NCBI GenBank assembly: GCA_042095835.1
Contig: JBELML010000033.1
Coordinates: 1 to 47,644 of the forward strand
Direction: 5' to 3'
DNA: 47,644 bases
Source: DATFKA01 sp042095835
GTDB lineage: Bacteria > Bacteroidota > Bacteroidia > Chitinophagales > Saprospiraceae
The translations under genes and the position numbers were made by a program. The notes under the pieces were generated by a model. The model was not told the origin of the DNA, did no database searches, and saw only the letters and a program-made list of their open reading frames with translations. Of this stretch, positions 1 through 8,330 are shown piece by piece; within the stretch, counting starts at the first letter, position 1, and every line of letters begins with the position of its first letter.

Positions 1-85
1 TGAAGATGCTAGAGCGGTTTTGAATTGGAGTTTCAGTAGGAATTATAAAAAATTGAAGGGTAATTTTTTGGTGCTTTTGCCCTAA
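1..85. repeat. Dispersed intergenic repeat, copy 1 (left edge cut by window)
   Basis: Bases 1-85 match 36633-36716 at roughly nine positions in ten, in the same orientation (for example both begin TGAAGATGCTAGAGCGG and both end near GCCCTA). The upstream part of the element seen in the second copy lies outside this window. No gene is visible in 1-159. Confidence 0.8.
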
Positions 86-159
86 TCCAAAGTAGATGTC
101 ACTTTATAAAAAATCAACTGTAACAGAGGCCTGGATTAAGCTCGTCTAAAGTCTAAAAG

Positions 160-732
160 ATGGGACTCACTACGATTGCTAGCGATAGATTAAAACTACA
201 TATTCTTCGATTGGAAGATGCCCAAGCATTATTTTCCTATGCTTCTGATAAGGAGGTGGCGGCCTTTACCTCCTGGACAGCTCATCAAGATATTGCCGCT
301 TCAAAAGCTTTTATTCAACATACCATCGATAGACATCAGGAAGAACCTGGAACTTTACATTTGGTCTGGGCTATTTTACCCAAAGGTGAGCGGGATATAA
401 TAGGCACCATCAGTTTTAATCAAGATAGCCCAAGTTCTGGGCATATTGATTATGCACTTGGTAGAAAGTATTGGGGCCAAGGATTGGTCACGGAAGCAGT
501 AAAAGCACTAGTACCTTGGGTTTTTGCCAAGTATCCACAAATTCAGAACTTAAAGAGTGGTTGCTTGAGTGACAATATTGGTTCAGTTAGGGTCTTGGAA
601 AAGGCTGGATTTCAGGTTCAAGAAAAATATACCAAAAAGCGAGGCGGTAAGTTTGGTGGACAGCTTTTAGAAACTACAACTTTTGCTTTAAGTCGAAATA
701 CATGGGCCAGTGCTTCTCGCAGCCAGGATTAA
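160..732 (+). CDS. GNAT family N-acetyltransferase, RimJ/RimL type
   Basis: This 190-residue protein reads as a complete Acetyltransf_3-type GNAT enzyme, which transfers acetyl from acetyl-CoA to an amine, often the N-terminus of a protein or a small metabolite. The N-terminal strand TIASDRLKLHILRLEDA opens the fold, and the acetyl-CoA loop is seen as YWGQGLVTEAVKALV around residues 108-122. The later stretch DNIGSVRVLEKAGF (about 137-150) is the conserved helix that precedes the last strands. The substrate cannot be told from sequence. The gene starts at an ATG and its last 59 bases overlap, tail to tail, the end of the CHY zinc-finger gene on the other strand. Confidence 0.85.
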   Translation: MGLTTIASDRLKLHILRLEDAQALFSYASDKEVAAFTSWTAHQDIAASKAFIQHTIDRHQEEPGTLHLVWAILPKGERDIIGTISFNQDSPSSGHIDYALGRKYWGQGLVTEAVKALVPWVFAKYPQIQNLKSGCLSDNIGSVRVLEKAGFQVQEKYTKKRGGKFGGQLLETTTFALSRNTWASASRSQD

Positions 733-1003
733 AAGAAGCTCCGCAGTTAGGACATTTGCTGCCGGCGTCCATATAGTTTTGAATGCTTAGCCGTGTTTCG
801 CAGCGACCACAGTAGATGGCTTCGGCTTTGTCAAAGGAGACGGCTGGCCACTTTTCAGGACTATGGTCTGTCAGTGCATCGTGGCATTCGTAGCAAGCGT
901 AGAAGTCGCCGCAACAAGCAAATTGAATAGCAATAATATCTTTCTCAGAATGCCAGTGACGGCAACGTGTTTCCTTATCTAATTCTAAACCATTGATTTG
1001 CAT
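674..1003 (-). CDS. CHY zinc finger protein
   Basis: A 109-residue, cysteine-rich protein of the CHY zinc-finger family. From the chosen start the ligand-like residues are C14-x-H16-W, C30-C31, C37, C40-H41, C65-x-x-C68, C84-x-x-C87, C95 and H98, which is the expected series for three zinc sites. FNPGCEKHWPMYF near the end is the usual C-terminal signature. Function in bacteria is not established; eukaryotic relatives are part of RCHY1-type ubiquitin ligases. The open frame extends to an ATG at 1060, but that extension (19 residues) is partly made of the dispersed repeat at 1030-1193 and has no family similarity, so the ATG at 1001-1003 is preferred. The 3' end overlaps the GNAT gene. Confidence 0.85.
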   Translation of the reverse strand: MQINGLELDKETRCRHWHSEKDIIAIQFACCGDFYACYECHDALTDHSPEKWPAVSFDKAEAIYCGRCETRLSIQNYMDAGSKCPNCGASFNPGCEKHWPMYFDLKQKL

Positions 1004-1029
1004 TCTTGTAAATTGGTTTTCCGAAAATT

Positions 1030-1193
1030 TTAAGTAGCGGACAAAGAATAAGTATCGCATTTTGGCCGAGAAGATTTTGTTTCAAGACAAGGCAAAAAAC
1101 GCAGCTAATGCAGGGTATTAGCGAGGCTTTTTAACGAGGTATTGGGACAAAAGATTCCGCCACAATCGATAAGTTATTTTTTGATCGTTACTC
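1030..1193. repeat. Dispersed intergenic repeat, short form (copy A)
   Basis: Begins TAAGTAGCGGACAAAGAATA and ends near TTATTTTTTGATCGTTACT. It aligns along its whole length with 8001-8231 in the same orientation, but lacks the three palindromes present there. The following 1194-1292 shows no gene or clear signal. Confidence 0.8.
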
Positions 1194-1292
1194 AAGATAG
1201 TGAATTGGCGCCATTCTCTTTAAAAGGCCCTATTGATACCCATCCTACCAAAAAAGCTTAAATTGAAGTTTTAACCAGAATTTTCGGAACGT

Positions 1293-2570
1293 ATGAAAAA
1301 AACAATTTTACTGTTACTCACCCTGATGTCTATCGGAGTGATGAAAGCGCAAACCACTTACCTCCACTGCGGGCAGTTGTTCGATGCGACCTCGAAGGAG
1401 CTTAAATCGGAAATGACCATTGTTGTAGAAGGTAATACAATTACTCAAATTATTTCAGGCTATGCTAGCGTGCCAGAGGATGCTCAAGGTGTAAATTTGA
1501 AAGACAAAACAGTCATGCCAGGGCTGATTGACATGCACGTGCATATCGAAGGAGAAAGTAGCCCTAAAAGATACGAGGAGCAATTTCGACTAAACGATGC
1601 AGATGTAGCCTTACGCGCAACTACTTATGCCAAAAAGACTTTAATGGCTGGCTTCACTACCGTAAGAGATATGGGTGGCTCTGGTGTCAATGTCTCTCTG
1701 CGTAACGCCATCAATCGCGGATACATTGATGGTCCAAGAATCTATACTGCTGAAAAAGCAATCGGTACTACAGGTGGACACGCCGACCCAAGTAATGGCG
1801 TACGCAAGGACTTGATGGGTGATCCTGGACCTAAAGAAGGGGTCATCAATAGTCCAGAAGATGCTAAAAAGGCGGTGCGTCAGCGCTATAAGAATGGTGC
1901 AGATTGTATCAAGATCACCGCAACGGGAGGAGTGCTCAGCGTAGCCAAAGATGGTATGGGGCCACAATTCATGAAAGAGGAATTAGCGGCCATCATTGCT
2001 ACCGCCAAAGATTATGGGCTCACAACCGCTGCCCACGCACACGGCGCTGAAGGTATGAAGCGGGCTGTTGCAGCTGGCATTACTACCATCGAGCATGGGA
2101 CTTTGATTTCTGATGAGGTCATCGTGATGATGGCAGAGCGTGGCACCTATTTAGTACCTACCATTTCAGCCGGTAAAACAGTAGTGGAATTGGCTAAAAA
2201 GCCAGGCTATTTTCCTCCAATTATTGTACCCAAGGCTTTGGAGGTGGGCGCTAAAAGCCAGGATGCCTGTGCTAGAGCCTACAAAGGAGGCGTCAAAATA
2301 GCCTTCGGAACGGATGCTGCCGTTAGTCCACACGGCGATAATGCCAAGGAGTTTATCTACATGGTAGAAGCAGGTATGCCACCTATAGAGACGATTCTAT
2401 CAGCTACCCAAGTGGCTGCTGAAGCACTAAATCAATTGGATGTGATCGGTACCATTGAAGTGGGCAAAATGGCTGATATTATTGCTACCGATGACAATCC
2501 AGGAGAAAATATTGAGACCATGCTTGATGTGAAATTTATTATGAAAAACGGTAAAATCTACAAGGATTAG
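1293..2570 (+). CDS. Secreted metal-dependent amidohydrolase (imidazolonepropionase/prolidase-like)
   Basis: A 425-residue member of the amidohydrolase superfamily with an N-terminal signal peptide (residues 1-20, ending VMKAQ), so probably periplasmic or exported. The TIM-barrel metal ligands are in place: H82 and H84 in PGLIDMHVH, K207 in DCIKITATGG (the bridging lysine), H248 in AAHAHG, H268 in TIEHG, and D341 in AFGTDAA. The pattern fits the subgroup of Xaa-Pro dipeptidase or cyclic-amide hydrolases, but the substrate cannot be fixed. The last four bases overlap the end of the DinB-like gene on the opposite strand. Confidence 0.9.
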   Translation: MKKTILLLLTLMSIGVMKAQTTYLHCGQLFDATSKELKSEMTIVVEGNTITQIISGYASVPEDAQGVNLKDKTVMPGLIDMHVHIEGESSPKRYEEQFRLNDADVALRATTYAKKTLMAGFTTVRDMGGSGVNVSLRNAINRGYIDGPRIYTAEKAIGTTGGHADPSNGVRKDLMGDPGPKEGVINSPEDAKKAVRQRYKNGADCIKITATGGVLSVAKDGMGPQFMKEELAAIIATAKDYGLTTAAHAHGAEGMKRAVAAGITTIEHGTLISDEVIVMMAERGTYLVPTISAGKTVVELAKKPGYFPPIIVPKALEVGAKSQDACARAYKGGVKIAFGTDAAVSPHGDNAKEFIYMVEAGMPPIETILSATQVAAEALNQLDVIGTIEVGKMADIIATDDNPGENIETMLDVKFIMKNGKIYKD

Positions 2571-3172
2571 TCTCTTGTTTTTCCAATAAATACATTCACC
2601 TTGGGGTTGATTGGGTTTCCAGTAGTTCTGCGCATCATCACTATCTGTCCAGTGTGGTAAATGGCATCTGCTAGAGGCCCATTCAACATGTTCCAATAAG
2701 GGAATTCATTTGTACTTTCCCCTCTTTTAAAAACAATCTTCAACTTGGCAATTTGTTTAGCTTTTTTGCCCACGCACAATTGTCTGGCTTCCCATAAGTT
2801 TTCTAAAGTTTTTTTACGTAGACTTTGGTAGTCTAATTCAGCTTGGTTTGGTGTTCGAACATTGGGAACTTCTTTGTGCGCGTTCAAAAGTGTATTGGTG
2901 AGTCCGTAAATATGTTTTAGAGTTTCATAGGTGCTACTTCCATCGGCAGAGGGTTGATAGGCTAAATCCTTTTCTGTCAGCCCTTCAGTAGCCCAGTAAT
3001 AGCGGTAGCCCAGACCGTCGATCATACGTGCTAGCACATTTCCAGCCTTATAATTATCTGGGCTTTCGGGTATTTCTTGGTAGGGTAATTCCATAGATTG
3101 ACTTTGTAGAGTTTGAAAACTGGCAGCTACCAGACATAGAGAAAAAAAGAATTTATAACAATGCACTTTCAT
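2567..3172 (-). CDS. DinB-like (YfiT/DinB superfamily) protein with signal peptide
   Basis: A 201-residue protein with a hydrophobic N-terminal leader (KFFFSLCLVAASFQTLQS) followed by a DinB-type four-helix bundle. The likely metal ligands are the histidine in TLKHIYGL (about residue 87) and the histidine in AIYHTGQIVMMRR (about 173); the latter is the conserved C-terminal helix of the family. Members bind a divalent metal and include thiol-dependent transferases; many are uncharacterised. Secretion is unusual for the superfamily but seen in Bacteroidota. The gene converges on the amidohydrolase with a 4-base overlap and diverges from the glycosyltransferase. Confidence 0.8.
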   Translation of the reverse strand: MKVHCYKFFFSLCLVAASFQTLQSQSMELPYQEIPESPDNYKAGNVLARMIDGLGYRYYWATEGLTEKDLAYQPSADGSSTYETLKHIYGLTNTLLNAHKEVPNVRTPNQAELDYQSLRKKTLENLWEARQLCVGKKAKQIAKLKIVFKRGESTNEFPYWNMLNGPLADAIYHTGQIVMMRRTTGNPINPKVNVFIGKTRD

Positions 3173-3222
3173 AGTTGTGAGCTAGATTAATTGGGTTTAA
3201 AGATAGGCAATTGGATTATTTC

Positions 3223-3230
3223 TATATTTG
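3223..3230 (+). promoter_or_regulatory. Candidate Bacteroidota -7 promoter element
   Basis: TATATTTG followed by CA fits the TAnnTTTG consensus and lies in the 205-base divergent region ahead of the glycosyltransferase. No well-spaced -33 TTG is seen, and the leader would be about 140 bases, so this is tentative. Confidence 0.3.
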
Positions 3231-3377
3231 CACTTATTTTTTTGCAACATACAAAATTTTTGAGTGGCTATAATTGTAAGAGGCTACTTTGCGTTTAAAA
3301 CTGTAGCGCGTGCAAGAATAGAGGAGATCTAGCTGAAAAGGTCAATACGATACACAAAAACACTTTAAAAATAGATA

Positions 3378-4799
3378 ATGAAGCAGCAAGGCTTTGTATT
3401 CCTACTTTTTTGCTTAGGCGCAATTGTCTTGCGGTTCTTTTCTTTCTTTCCCGCTGTCATCAATCATGATGAGTCTACCTATATAGTGATTGCAGATGCT
3501 TTACTGAATGGTAAGGTTTACTTTGTAGATGTAATTGATACCAAACCTATTGGGGTCTTTCTGATTTATGCAGGCTTGATGAGTGTGTTTGGGAAATCCA
3601 TCTTTGTATTGCGGCTGCTGACTGCTATCTGGATGGGAGCTACCGCTTTCCTTTTATATAAAACCCATCGCAGTTATGGGAGCAAAGAGCGTAGCGCCAT
3701 TGCTTCTGGCATCATCTATTTGTTATTGACCTCCATTTTTACTTTTTATGGCGTCTCTCCAAATACCGAGTGCTTTTTCAACCTGTTCACGATGCTGAGT
3801 CTCTGGTTGATCCTGAGAGAGCGAGGAGGCTTGGAATATGTTGCAGCAGGTACGAGCTTAGGTTTGGGCTTTATTACCAAATATGTAGTGGGATTTGATG
3901 GTTTAGCATTTGCTTTGTTTCTGTTTATCAAGCAAGTACAAAAAAATACAAGCTGGTTGAAGTTTTGGGGGAAGGCCGCTTGTCTAGCTATCGGCTTTTT
4001 TGCCGTACTGTTTGGGATGTACCAATATTATGCAGGTTTAGGAGCTATGGATGCTTTTCTATTTCATACGGTCGAAGTCCCCAAAGCTTATCCACAGGAG
4101 AAGTCTTGGTTTATTCATCTTAAGTTTGTGGGAGATTTTCTCTTGAGGTACTTGCCGATTAGTCTTTTCTATTTTTCCGTATTGATCAATAAGCGTATTA
4201 ATAGGAATCTAGTGCTATTAGGCGTTTTATGGTCTGCCTGTGTTTTGTTTGCCATACTCATACCCGGCAATTGGTTTGGCCATTATTGGATCCAATTCAT
4301 GCTGCCTTTTAGTTTTATTGCGGGCTTGTTTTTTGAAATTCCCATGGCTCAGATACCACACTGGATGCACCGTTTTTTTAATAAAAGCTTGGGCTATACT
4401 GTAGTTGCTATATTAGTAGTTGTGGTGATGATTTTCCAGAAACAAGATTACTATGACAAAGTGGATTACCCTCGCCAAGTTGCCAATTACATTAAGCCTC
4501 AACTACCCAAGCACGAGCATATCTATACAGGGAACTTTGCACAGATTCTTTATCATTTACTCGATAAAGAAAGCCCCACCAAATATGTCCATCATTCTCT
4601 AGTATGGACGCCCAAACACATTCGATCTCTACAATTTGACGTGGACGAAGTCACGCAAGATATCAAAGACAGTAATCCATTGTTTATTACCCAGCATAAG
4701 GACTGGAAAGACGACCGCCTTGTCTCCTGGCTTGAGGAAGCGTATGAGGTGGAAAAGACTTTTATGAATGGGAAGATTATTTTGTACCGGAGAAAATAG
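3378..4799 (+). CDS. GT-C fold glycosyltransferase, family 39-like (ArnT/PMT type)
   Basis: A 473-residue polytopic membrane protein with about ten hydrophobic segments. After the first transmembrane helix comes FPAVINHDESTYIVIADALL; the acidic HDE motif in this first periplasmic loop is the expected catalytic and metal-binding position of polyprenyl-phosphate-dependent GT-C enzymes. DTKPIGVFLIY follows, as in glycosyltransferase family 39 proteins. The soluble tail from about residue 365 is short. It would transfer a sugar from an undecaprenyl-phosphate carrier on the outer face of the inner membrane; the acceptor is unknown. It stands alone, with no sugar-nucleotide genes nearby. Confidence 0.8.
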   Translation: MKQQGFVFLLFCLGAIVLRFFSFFPAVINHDESTYIVIADALLNGKVYFVDVIDTKPIGVFLIYAGLMSVFGKSIFVLRLLTAIWMGATAFLLYKTHRSYGSKERSAIASGIIYLLLTSIFTFYGVSPNTECFFNLFTMLSLWLILRERGGLEYVAAGTSLGLGFITKYVVGFDGLAFALFLFIKQVQKNTSWLKFWGKAACLAIGFFAVLFGMYQYYAGLGAMDAFLFHTVEVPKAYPQEKSWFIHLKFVGDFLLRYLPISLFYFSVLINKRINRNLVLLGVLWSACVLFAILIPGNWFGHYWIQFMLPFSFIAGLFFEIPMAQIPHWMHRFFNKSLGYTVVAILVVVVMIFQKQDYYDKVDYPRQVANYIKPQLPKHEHIYTGNFAQILYHLLDKESPTKYVHHSLVWTPKHIRSLQFDVDEVTQDIKDSNPLFITQHKDWKDDRLVSWLEEAYEVEKTFMNGKIILYRRK

Positions 4800-4825
4800 G
4801 AAAGCTTTGGATTGGGGACTTTGTG

Positions 4826-4925
4826 AAGGGGAGACACTGAGACTGGGAGACCAGGTGACGAGGAGATTTGGGGACGTGGAGACTGTGAGATGGGAGACTG
4901 GGACTCTGCGACTGGGAGACTGGGT
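4826..4925. repeat. Degenerate G-rich low-complexity repeat
   Basis: Imperfect reiterations of GAGACTGGGAGAC and related 6-8 base units fill the gap between the glycosyltransferase and the serine hydrolase. On the plus strand it is strongly purine-biased, in contrast to the AT-rich intergenic DNA elsewhere in the window. Open frames through it have no family similarity. Confidence 0.65.
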
Positions 4926-5001
4926 TTACATCACCATAAATCGCCTGTAACCTTTTCATCAATTGGGCGACATTAGGAGTAATCAAACATTCCTAAGTAC
5001 C

Positions 5002-6543
5002 ATGAAAAAAATTACTTTTCTATTGTTGTTATTCCCTGCCTTGTTAGCTGCTCAATCCATTGATCTACGGCAAATAGACCAGCAAACGGTTGCTATCCAA
5101 CCTGGAGATACCCTACAATATCATCTTGATATGCAAAAGGATGAATTTGCCTTTATGCGTTTTGAGCAGCAAGGAGCAGATATTGTCATCCATATCAAAG
5201 ATCCTCAAGGACGGCTCTTGATGGAGTACGATGGCGGGACCGGTGCCCAGGGACCAGAACTCGTACAGATCGTACCTTTTCAAACAGGGCCTTATCAGGT
5301 TGTCGTTTTTCCCTACGAGGACCAAAAGAAGGCCGGTGATTTTTTCTTTGAGATAGAAAAGATTGTCAAGAAAGCGCCTCAGATTACAGGACAAATCGAT
5401 CAACATCTCAGCTATTGGGCGAGCCATAACCTGATTCCAGGTTTTGGTGTGGCACTGGTAACCAAAGACAGTATCCTTTTTCAAAAAGCTTATGGTTATG
5501 CCGATTTAGAAAAAAAGAAGCCATATACCCTCGAAACTATTCAAAATATTGGCTCCGTTTCTAAAACCCTCATCGGCTTATCTTTAATGAAAGCGGTAGA
5601 AGATGGAAAACTAGAACTCGATGATCCCGCTAATGAATACCTCCCTTTTGAAATCAAGAATCCTTACTTCCCAAATCAGGAGATCACCATTCGTCAATTG
5701 GCGAACCATACCTCTAGTATCCAGGAAATGGATGCTTATGAGAAAACGTATATTCTCAAAGAAACTTTCCGCTATGCCAAGGGCGAAATCTCTAAAGGAG
5801 AGTATAAAGAGATGAAGTATTATGCCAAAAATAAGGCACGCCCGATGGGTGATTTTCTAAAAGCACTACTACACCCAGATGGAGATTTATACAAAAAATC
5901 AAATTATCGGAAAGAGGCTCCTGGCACGCAATACGCTTACAGCAATGCTGGCGCAACCGTAGCTGCTTATATTATTGAGCTACTTTATGAAATGCCTTAT
6001 TCCACATTTACAGAGCAGTATATCTTGGAGCCACTTAAAATGAAGGATACGGGCTGGTCCTATGAAACGATTGACGCTGAAAAACATAGCCAACTCCATT
6101 TTCTCAACCACAAGGTGCTTCCCAAATATCGGATTATTACCTACCCAGATGGAGGATTGCTCACCAATGTCAAAGACCTTTCCAAATATTTGCAAGCAGC
6201 GATGAAAGGCTATCAAGATGGACAAGGTATGGTGGCCGCTACCTCGTATCAAGAAATGATGGCTCCATCATTATCCGCCAGTCAGCAAGAACGAAAAAGT
6301 AGAAACTACGGTGTCTTTTGGGAGCAACGTGGACCTCATATTGGACATACCGGAGGTGACCCAGGAATCGTTTGTTTCTTAAGATTCAATACCGAAACGG
6401 GTGTTGGGAAAATATTTATGATGAACATGATTCCGAATACACCTCTCTCTAATGAAATGTTTGGGAACGTGTGGGGTATTCTTAGTGAATTTGGTGATCT
6501 TATAGGCAAATCTCAGCAAGCAAAGACCAATAGCTCCAATTAA
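5002..6543 (+). CDS. Secreted serine hydrolase, beta-lactamase class C/ PBP4* family
   Basis: A 513-residue protein from the ATG at 5002; a TTG at 4963 would add 13 residues ahead of an obvious signal peptide (KKITFLLLLFPALLAAQ), so it is rejected. Residues 20-120 form a beta-rich, pre-peptidase-like domain. The serine beta-lactamase-like domain follows from about 130, with the S185-V-S-K188 nucleophile/base motif, Y313-S-N315, and H449-T-G-G in place of KTG. Such proteins are penicillin-binding-protein relatives acting as esterases, D-aminopeptidases or peptidases; few are true beta-lactamases. The gene may be the first of a short operon with the next two genes (gaps of 55 and 5 bases). Confidence 0.9.
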   Translation: MKKITFLLLLFPALLAAQSIDLRQIDQQTVAIQPGDTLQYHLDMQKDEFAFMRFEQQGADIVIHIKDPQGRLLMEYDGGTGAQGPELVQIVPFQTGPYQVVVFPYEDQKKAGDFFFEIEKIVKKAPQITGQIDQHLSYWASHNLIPGFGVALVTKDSILFQKAYGYADLEKKKPYTLETIQNIGSVSKTLIGLSLMKAVEDGKLELDDPANEYLPFEIKNPYFPNQEITIRQLANHTSSIQEMDAYEKTYILKETFRYAKGEISKGEYKEMKYYAKNKARPMGDFLKALLHPDGDLYKKSNYRKEAPGTQYAYSNAGATVAAYIIELLYEMPYSTFTEQYILEPLKMKDTGWSYETIDAEKHSQLHFLNHKVLPKYRIITYPDGGLLTNVKDLSKYLQAAMKGYQDGQGMVAATSYQEMMAPSLSASQQERKSRNYGVFWEQRGPHIGHTGGDPGIVCFLRFNTETGVGKIFMMNMIPNTPLSNEMFGNVWGILSEFGDLIGKSQQAKTNSSN

Positions 6544-6598
6544 TAGACTAGCAAGGTTGACTAAGCAGGGATAAATCTTAATATTGCTTTAAAAAAGT

Positions 6599-7225
6599 AT
6601 GCGCAGATTTTCCTTTCTAATCACAGCCTTTCTTTTAGTGGCTTTTCATCCCTTACTAGCACAGAAAAAAATCAAAACCTACCCTGATAAATGGACCGCT
6701 TCTAATCGAGAGGTTAAGTTCGACGAGGATACGATCATGTTGAGTGCTGCTGAAGGTGACGGCGTACTTTGGCTCAATAAATCCAAGTTTAAAAATGGTA
6801 TAATCGAGCTAGATATAAAGGGAGAAAATACCCCAGGCAGGAGTTTTGTAGGTTTTGCTTTTCATGGGGTAGATATGGAGACCTTCGACGCCATTTACTT
6901 CCGCCCATTTAATTTTCAAAATGAACAGCGTCGAGGGAATAGCTTACAATACATTTCTTTGCCCGAATACGAGTGGTCTACCTTACGAAAGAATTTCCCA
7001 GGTAAATATGAAAATCCCGTGGAACCCATACCTGATCCTAGCGCTTGGTTTCATGCCAAAATTGTGGTGAGCTACCCAAGTGTCAAAGTGTACGTAGACG
7101 GGAGTAGTACACCATCTTTAGAAGTAGAACAGATCAGTGAACAAAGAAAAGGAATGATTGGGCTATGGGTTGGAAATAACTCTAGAGGCTGGTTCAAGAA
7201 TATCACTATCAAAAAGAAAAAATAA
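6599..7225 (+). CDS. Secreted concanavalin-A-like protein (DUF1080/LamG type)
   Basis: A 208-residue protein with a signal peptide (RRFSFLITAFLLVAFHPLLAQ). The rest reads as one jelly-roll domain: FKNGIIELDIKGE, then SFVGFAFHG, AIYFRPFNF, WFHAKIVV, VKVYVDG and GMIGLWVGN, ending WFKNITIKKKK. These are the strands typical of the 3-keto-disaccharide hydrolase-like DUF1080 and LamG folds, which bind or cleave carbohydrate. Catalytic residues cannot be assigned. It lies between the serine hydrolase and the membrane zincin on the same strand and is probably co-transcribed with the latter, whose ATG is 5 bases downstream. Confidence 0.75.
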   Translation: MRRFSFLITAFLLVAFHPLLAQKKIKTYPDKWTASNREVKFDEDTIMLSAAEGDGVLWLNKSKFKNGIIELDIKGENTPGRSFVGFAFHGVDMETFDAIYFRPFNFQNEQRRGNSLQYISLPEYEWSTLRKNFPGKYENPVEPIPDPSAWFHAKIVVSYPSVKVYVDGSSTPSLEVEQISEQRKGMIGLWVGNNSRGWFKNITIKKKK

Positions 7226-7230
7226 GCGCG

Positions 7231-8007
7231 ATGAAGATCATCCTTAAAACCCTAAAATGGACAGGTTTATCTATTCTTGGCCTCCTGCTATTCTTAGTTT
7301 TACTATTAGCCTTGGATAACAATGCCAAAGATATCCAAATGACTGAGCAGCAGCAGGCTGCCATTCAGCCGCAACGCGAATATGATGCAAAGGTGGATTC
7401 CAGCTTTTATTATCAACTCCTCAAGGAATATGGAAAAAATAAAAAACTAGCAGAGGGTTTCGAATATCAATGCCTTTTAGCTTTGTCACATTATCCAGAA
7501 TTGAAAGAAACTCGGATGGATTTTCTGGTACAGCCGACCTTCTTGCCTTTGGCTTCTCGGCCAGAGACCATGAGCGTTATTTTTCCTTGGGTGAAACGAA
7601 AGTATCAGGTCATTATTAGTAGCGAATCGGCTGATTTTTTTGAGAAAATTTTACTTAAGAATACGCCCTTTAATGAGCAAGTCGGGATTATAGGTCATGA
7701 GTTGGCACACTCCGTTTATTATCAGGATAAAAACTCTTTCCAATTGGCTAAAATGGCTTATGATTATCAGTATGGTGATATCCAAGTTGCTTTTGAACGG
7801 GAAACAGATAAAAGGGCGGTTGCGCATGGCCTGGGCTATCAAATGTATGATTTCGCTTATTTTGTACGTAGGGCTTTTGGTGATTCTGAGGAAGAAATAG
7901 AAGCAGAGGAGGGAGATATGTATCTCAGTCCTCCTGAGATTCTAGCGGAAATGGAAAAATATGATTTCTATGATTTGGAGGGTTTAGAAAAAAGTCCCGC
8001 TAAGTAA
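7231..8007 (+). CDS. Membrane-anchored zinc metalloprotease-like protein (zincin)
   Basis: A 258-residue protein with one N-terminal transmembrane segment (about residues 10-29) and an extracytoplasmic domain. It holds H156-E-L-A-H160, a zincin active-site helix, and a downstream E189-R-E-T-D193-KRAVAHGLG that could supply the third ligand as in gluzincin-type proteases. It does not match a named peptidase family that I can recognise with confidence. The C-terminal tail is acidic (EEEIEAEEGD). The stop codon TAA lies within the first bases of the dispersed repeat at 8001, so the repeat may have set the present 3' end of the gene. Confidence 0.65.
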   Translation: MKIILKTLKWTGLSILGLLLFLVLLLALDNNAKDIQMTEQQQAAIQPQREYDAKVDSSFYYQLLKEYGKNKKLAEGFEYQCLLALSHYPELKETRMDFLVQPTFLPLASRPETMSVIFPWVKRKYQVIISSESADFFEKILLKNTPFNEQVGIIGHELAHSVYYQDKNSFQLAKMAYDYQYGDIQVAFERETDKRAVAHGLGYQMYDFAYFVRRAFGDSEEEIEAEEGDMYLSPPEILAEMEKYDFYDLEGLEKSPAK

Positions 8008-8231
8008 CGGACAGAGAATAAGTCCCGTATTTTGATCAAGAAGATTCCCGACGCAAGGTCGGGATAAATTCGTGCCGAGACAAGGCAAAAAACGTAGGCA
8101 ATGCAGGGCATTCTGCCAAGCTTATGCCTGTGGCATAAAGAGCGCATTAACGCGGTATTGGAGCAAGCCTGTCCCGACTTATAGGTCGGGAAGATTCCAT
8201 CAAAATCGGTAAATTATTTTTTGGCTGTTAC
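8001..8231. repeat. Dispersed intergenic repeat, long form with three REP-like palindromes (copy B)
   Basis: Aligns with 1030-1193 from TAAGTA(A/G)CGGACA to the terminal GTTACT. It carries extra palindromes: TCCCGAC/GTCGGGA with a 5-base loop at 8046-8064, TTATGCC/GGCATAA with a 3-base loop at 8122-8138, and TCCCGAC/GTCGGGA with a 6-base loop at 8172-8191. The first and third share identical 7-base arms. Confidence 0.8.
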
Positions 8232-8248
8232 TAAGCGTTTTTTTTGAT

Positions 8249-8320
8249 CACAAAGCCTCTAATAAGTTTCTTTTAGGTATCGCAGTTGATTTCTAAATGT
8301 CACTCACTAGAGGCTTTGTG
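8249..8320. terminator. Perfect 13-base inverted repeat between convergent genes
   Basis: CACAAAGCCTCTA at 8249-8261 and TAGAGGCTTTGTG at 8308-8320 are exact reverse complements, 46 bases apart. It sits between the converging zincin and desaturase genes, with a T-rich run just to its left, and may act as a two-way terminator; the loop is long for a classical one. Confidence 0.45.
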
Positions 8321-8330
8321 GCTATTTGAA

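Noticed and set aside
5002..6543. Beta-lactamase resistance gene
   Set aside because: The fold is shared, but the N-terminal extra domain and HTGG in place of KTG fit a general secreted serine hydrolase; resistance cannot be claimed.
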